A DNA stretch of 22,230 nucleotides from CAZOWW01 sp964583765 (GTDB taxonomy: Bacteria; Actinomycetota; Actinomycetes; Actinomycetales; Kineosporiaceae), in contig CAZOWW010000100.1 of the NCBI GenBank assembly GCA_964583765.1, positions 1 to 22,230 of the forward strand. The letters are read 5' to 3'. Numbering within the stretch: position 1 is the first letter of the stretch; every line of letters starts with the position of its first letter. The position numbers and the translations under genes were made by a program. The notes below the pieces were generated by a model that was not told the DNA's origin, made no database searches, and saw nothing but the letters and a program-made list of their open reading frames with translations. Below are positions 20,969 to 22,230 of the stretch, piece by piece.

Positions 20969-21490
20969 GTGCGCAGGGGCGTACGGCTGGGCGTGGATGT
21001 CGGGACGGTGCGGGTCGGGCTGGCAGGCTGCGACCCGCACGGCATCCTGGCGACCCCGCTGGAGACCCTGGCCCGCGATCCCGACGGGGACACCGACATC
21101 GACCGCATCGCCGACCTGGCGAGGGACGAATCGGTGATAGAGGTGATTGTCGGGCTCCCGCGCAGTCTGTCCGGTCACGAGGGGGCTGCAGCGCAGGCTG
21201 CTCGCGCGTACGCTGTCCGGGTCGCGTGCAGGGTGTCCCCGCTCGAGGTCAGACTGGTCGACGAGCGTCTGAGTACCGTAACGGCGCATCGTTCCCTGCG
21301 CGAGGCAGGAGTCGGAGGCCGCCGGAGGCGGCCGGTCGTGGACCAGGCCGCGGCCGTGGTCATTCTGCAGTCGGCTCTGGACGCGGAACGTGCGTCCGGT
21401 CGACCGCCAGGGACGCTCGTCGTCCCGGAGCAGGTTCCGGATGGCCCGGGACCAGCACGGGTCACACAGGAGGCCGACACCGATGAGTGA
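20969..21490 (+). CDS. ruvX: Holliday junction resolvase-like protein RuvX (YqgF)
   Basis: An RNase H-fold nuclease of 173 residues; in bacteria the family has been linked to 16S rRNA 5'-end maturation and to Holliday-junction cleavage. The acidic residues fit: Asp10 in RLGVDVGTVRVG, the Glu of VRLVDERLST and the Asp of VVDQAAAVVIL; IVGLPRSLSG is the usual middle motif. GTG 20969 gives MRRGVRLGVDVG, the common start in actinobacteria, though its ribosome-binding site is weak, suggesting coupling to alaS, whose stop is 11 bp away. The C-terminus extends a little beyond the core (about 20 residues, Pro/Gly-rich). It overlaps the mltG start by 8 bp. Confidence 0.94.
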   Translation: MRRGVRLGVDVGTVRVGLAGCDPHGILATPLETLARDPDGDTDIDRIADLARDESVIEVIVGLPRSLSGHEGAAAQAARAYAVRVACRVSPLEVRLVDERLSTVTAHRSLREAGVGGRRRRPVVDQAAAVVILQSALDAERASGRPPGTLVVPEQVPDGPGPARVTQEADTDE

Positions 21491-22230
21491 GCTCTCGCTG
21501 TCGGACGAGGTGGGTCTGTGGCGGGGCGGCAGCAGTCGGCGTTCGGCCCGGGCCAACGCCCGTCGCCGTCGCCGTCGCCGGAGGCGCAGTTTCTTCTCGC
21601 TGCTCATCGCGCTCGCCGTGGTGAGCGGGCTCGTGTACGGCGCGTACGTCGGGATCAAGCCGCTGACCAAGGGGCTCTTCCAGCCCACGGACTGGCCGGG
21701 ACCCGGGGACGGCTCGGTCACGGTGCGCATCGAGCCAGGGGCGAGCGTGCGGCGGATCGCGCACGTGCTCGTGGCCGACCAGGTCGTCAAGACCGAGGGC
21801 GCCTTCGTGGACGCGGCCTCCAAGCACGCCAACGACCTCCAACCGGGCTCCTACCACCTGCGCCGGCACATGTCCGGCGCCCAGGCCGTGGCCCTGCTCC
21901 TGAACCCCTCCTCACGCATCGTCACCCGGGTGACGATCCCCGAGGGGACCCGTGCGGCGGACGTGGTGCGGCTCCTGGCGACCAAGGGTGGTCTGCCCAA
22001 GGCCGATCTGCAGGCTGCTCTCAAGAACCCCGCCCAGCTGGGGCTGCCCGCATCGGCCAAGGGCGTGGTCGAGGGATACCTCTACCCGGCGACGTACGAG
22101 ATCGACCCGTCGACGACCGCGGCCGGACTGCTCGCGGACATGATCGCGCGCACCGAGTCCGTGCTGCGGGACCAGGGCGTGGCACCGGCGCAGGAGCACG
22201 ATGTCCTCACCAAGGCCTCCATCCTGGAGG
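21483..22230 (+). CDS. mltG: Endolytic murein transglycosylase MltG, 5' part
   Basis: Cuts nascent peptidoglycan glycan strands outside the membrane, ending their growth. 249 codons are visible and the frame is open at the window end. A cytoplasmic N-terminus (1-36) with nine consecutive Arg (27-35) precedes one transmembrane helix (about 37-57, FFSLLIALAVVSGLVYGAYV). A LysM-like domain follows (about 78-130, VTVRIEPGASVRRIAHVL), and then the YceG domain (from about 140, VTIPEGTRAADVVRLLA; GVVEGYLYPATYEI). The window stops at ASILE, whose Glu249 corresponds to the catalytic glutamate of E. coli MltG. ATG 21483 has AGGAGG 9 nt upstream, inside ruvX. The gene is normally followed by aroE in actinobacteria, beyond the window. 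Confidence 0.95.
   Translation, partial: MSELSLSDEVGLWRGGSSRRSARANARRRRRRRRRSFFSLLIALAVVSGLVYGAYVGIKPLTKGLFQPTDWPGPGDGSVTVRIEPGASVRRIAHVLVADQVVKTEGAFVDAASKHANDLQPGSYHLRRHMSGAQAVALLLNPSSRIVTRVTIPEGTRAADVVRLLATKGGLPKADLQAALKNPAQLGLPASAKGVVEGYLYPATYEIDPSTTAAGLLADMIARTESVLRDQGVAPAQEHDVLTKASILE

Overview
The window is a chromosomal segment of a high-GC actinobacterium (Actinomycetota). The evidence is very high GC with strong G/C third-position bias, many GTG starts, TANNNT -10 boxes about 6 nt ahead of start codons with no Shine-Dalgarno (leaderless genes), and the gene order rel / DUF349 / cyclophilin / metallo-hydrolase / hisS / aspS / rarA / DUF948 / DUF6167-like / alaS / ruvX / mltG, which is an actinobacterial backbone order. 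I cannot fix the order or genus. It is mostly core genome. I see no prophage, transposase, CRISPR array, tRNA or rRNA.

Layout. 1-1306: 3' part of the (p)ppGpp synthetase/hydrolase gene rel (+). 1317-4297: three minus-strand genes, read from right to left: a membrane-anchored cyclophilin, a DUF349 coiled-coil protein and an AbiEi-antitoxin-like protein, with a strong hairpin between the last two. 4455-6712: a metallo-beta-lactamase-fold hydrolase followed by hisS (+). 7054-8385: a ferric-reductase-like membrane flavoprotein. 8488-8856 (-): a small zinc-ribbon protein divergent from an aldo/keto reductase (9125-10111, +). 10341-12134: aspS, closed by a strong terminator. 12353-13120: a pirin behind a 13-bp-arm palindrome. 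13147-15510 (-): an MMPL/RND exporter, 17 bp from the divergent rarA (15528-17087). 17308-22230: DUF948, DUF6167-like, alaS, ruvX and mltG (cut by the window end).

How the genes relate. Three class II aminoacyl-tRNA synthetases (His, Asp, Ala) lie in the same stretch as Rel, the enzyme that responds to uncharged tRNA. The AspRS has His31 and Gly81, which suggests a non-discriminating enzyme that also makes Asp-tRNA(Asn) for GatCAB. RarA and RuvX connect to replication-fork and nucleic-acid maintenance. MltG and the membrane cyclophilin act outside the membrane.

What stands out. (i) Four AT-rich half-sites on an exact 11-bp ladder (6785-6828) between hisS and the ferric reductase look like a binding array for an OmpR/PhoB-type response regulator. 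(ii) A near-operator palindrome precedes the pirin gene. (iii) At least eight short tandem-repeat tracts sit in gene tails, linkers and gaps. Those inside genes have units of 18, 21, 24 or 42 bp (all multiples of 3); two of the tracts outside genes have 20-bp units and a third is irregular. They lengthen HisRS, RarA, the metallo-hydrolase and the DUF6167-like protein. (iv) The rarA-DUF948 gap has no rpsD, which I recall being there in several actinobacteria. I found no clearly new multi-gene system; the best leads are regulatory sites and repeat expansions in otherwise ordinary genes.
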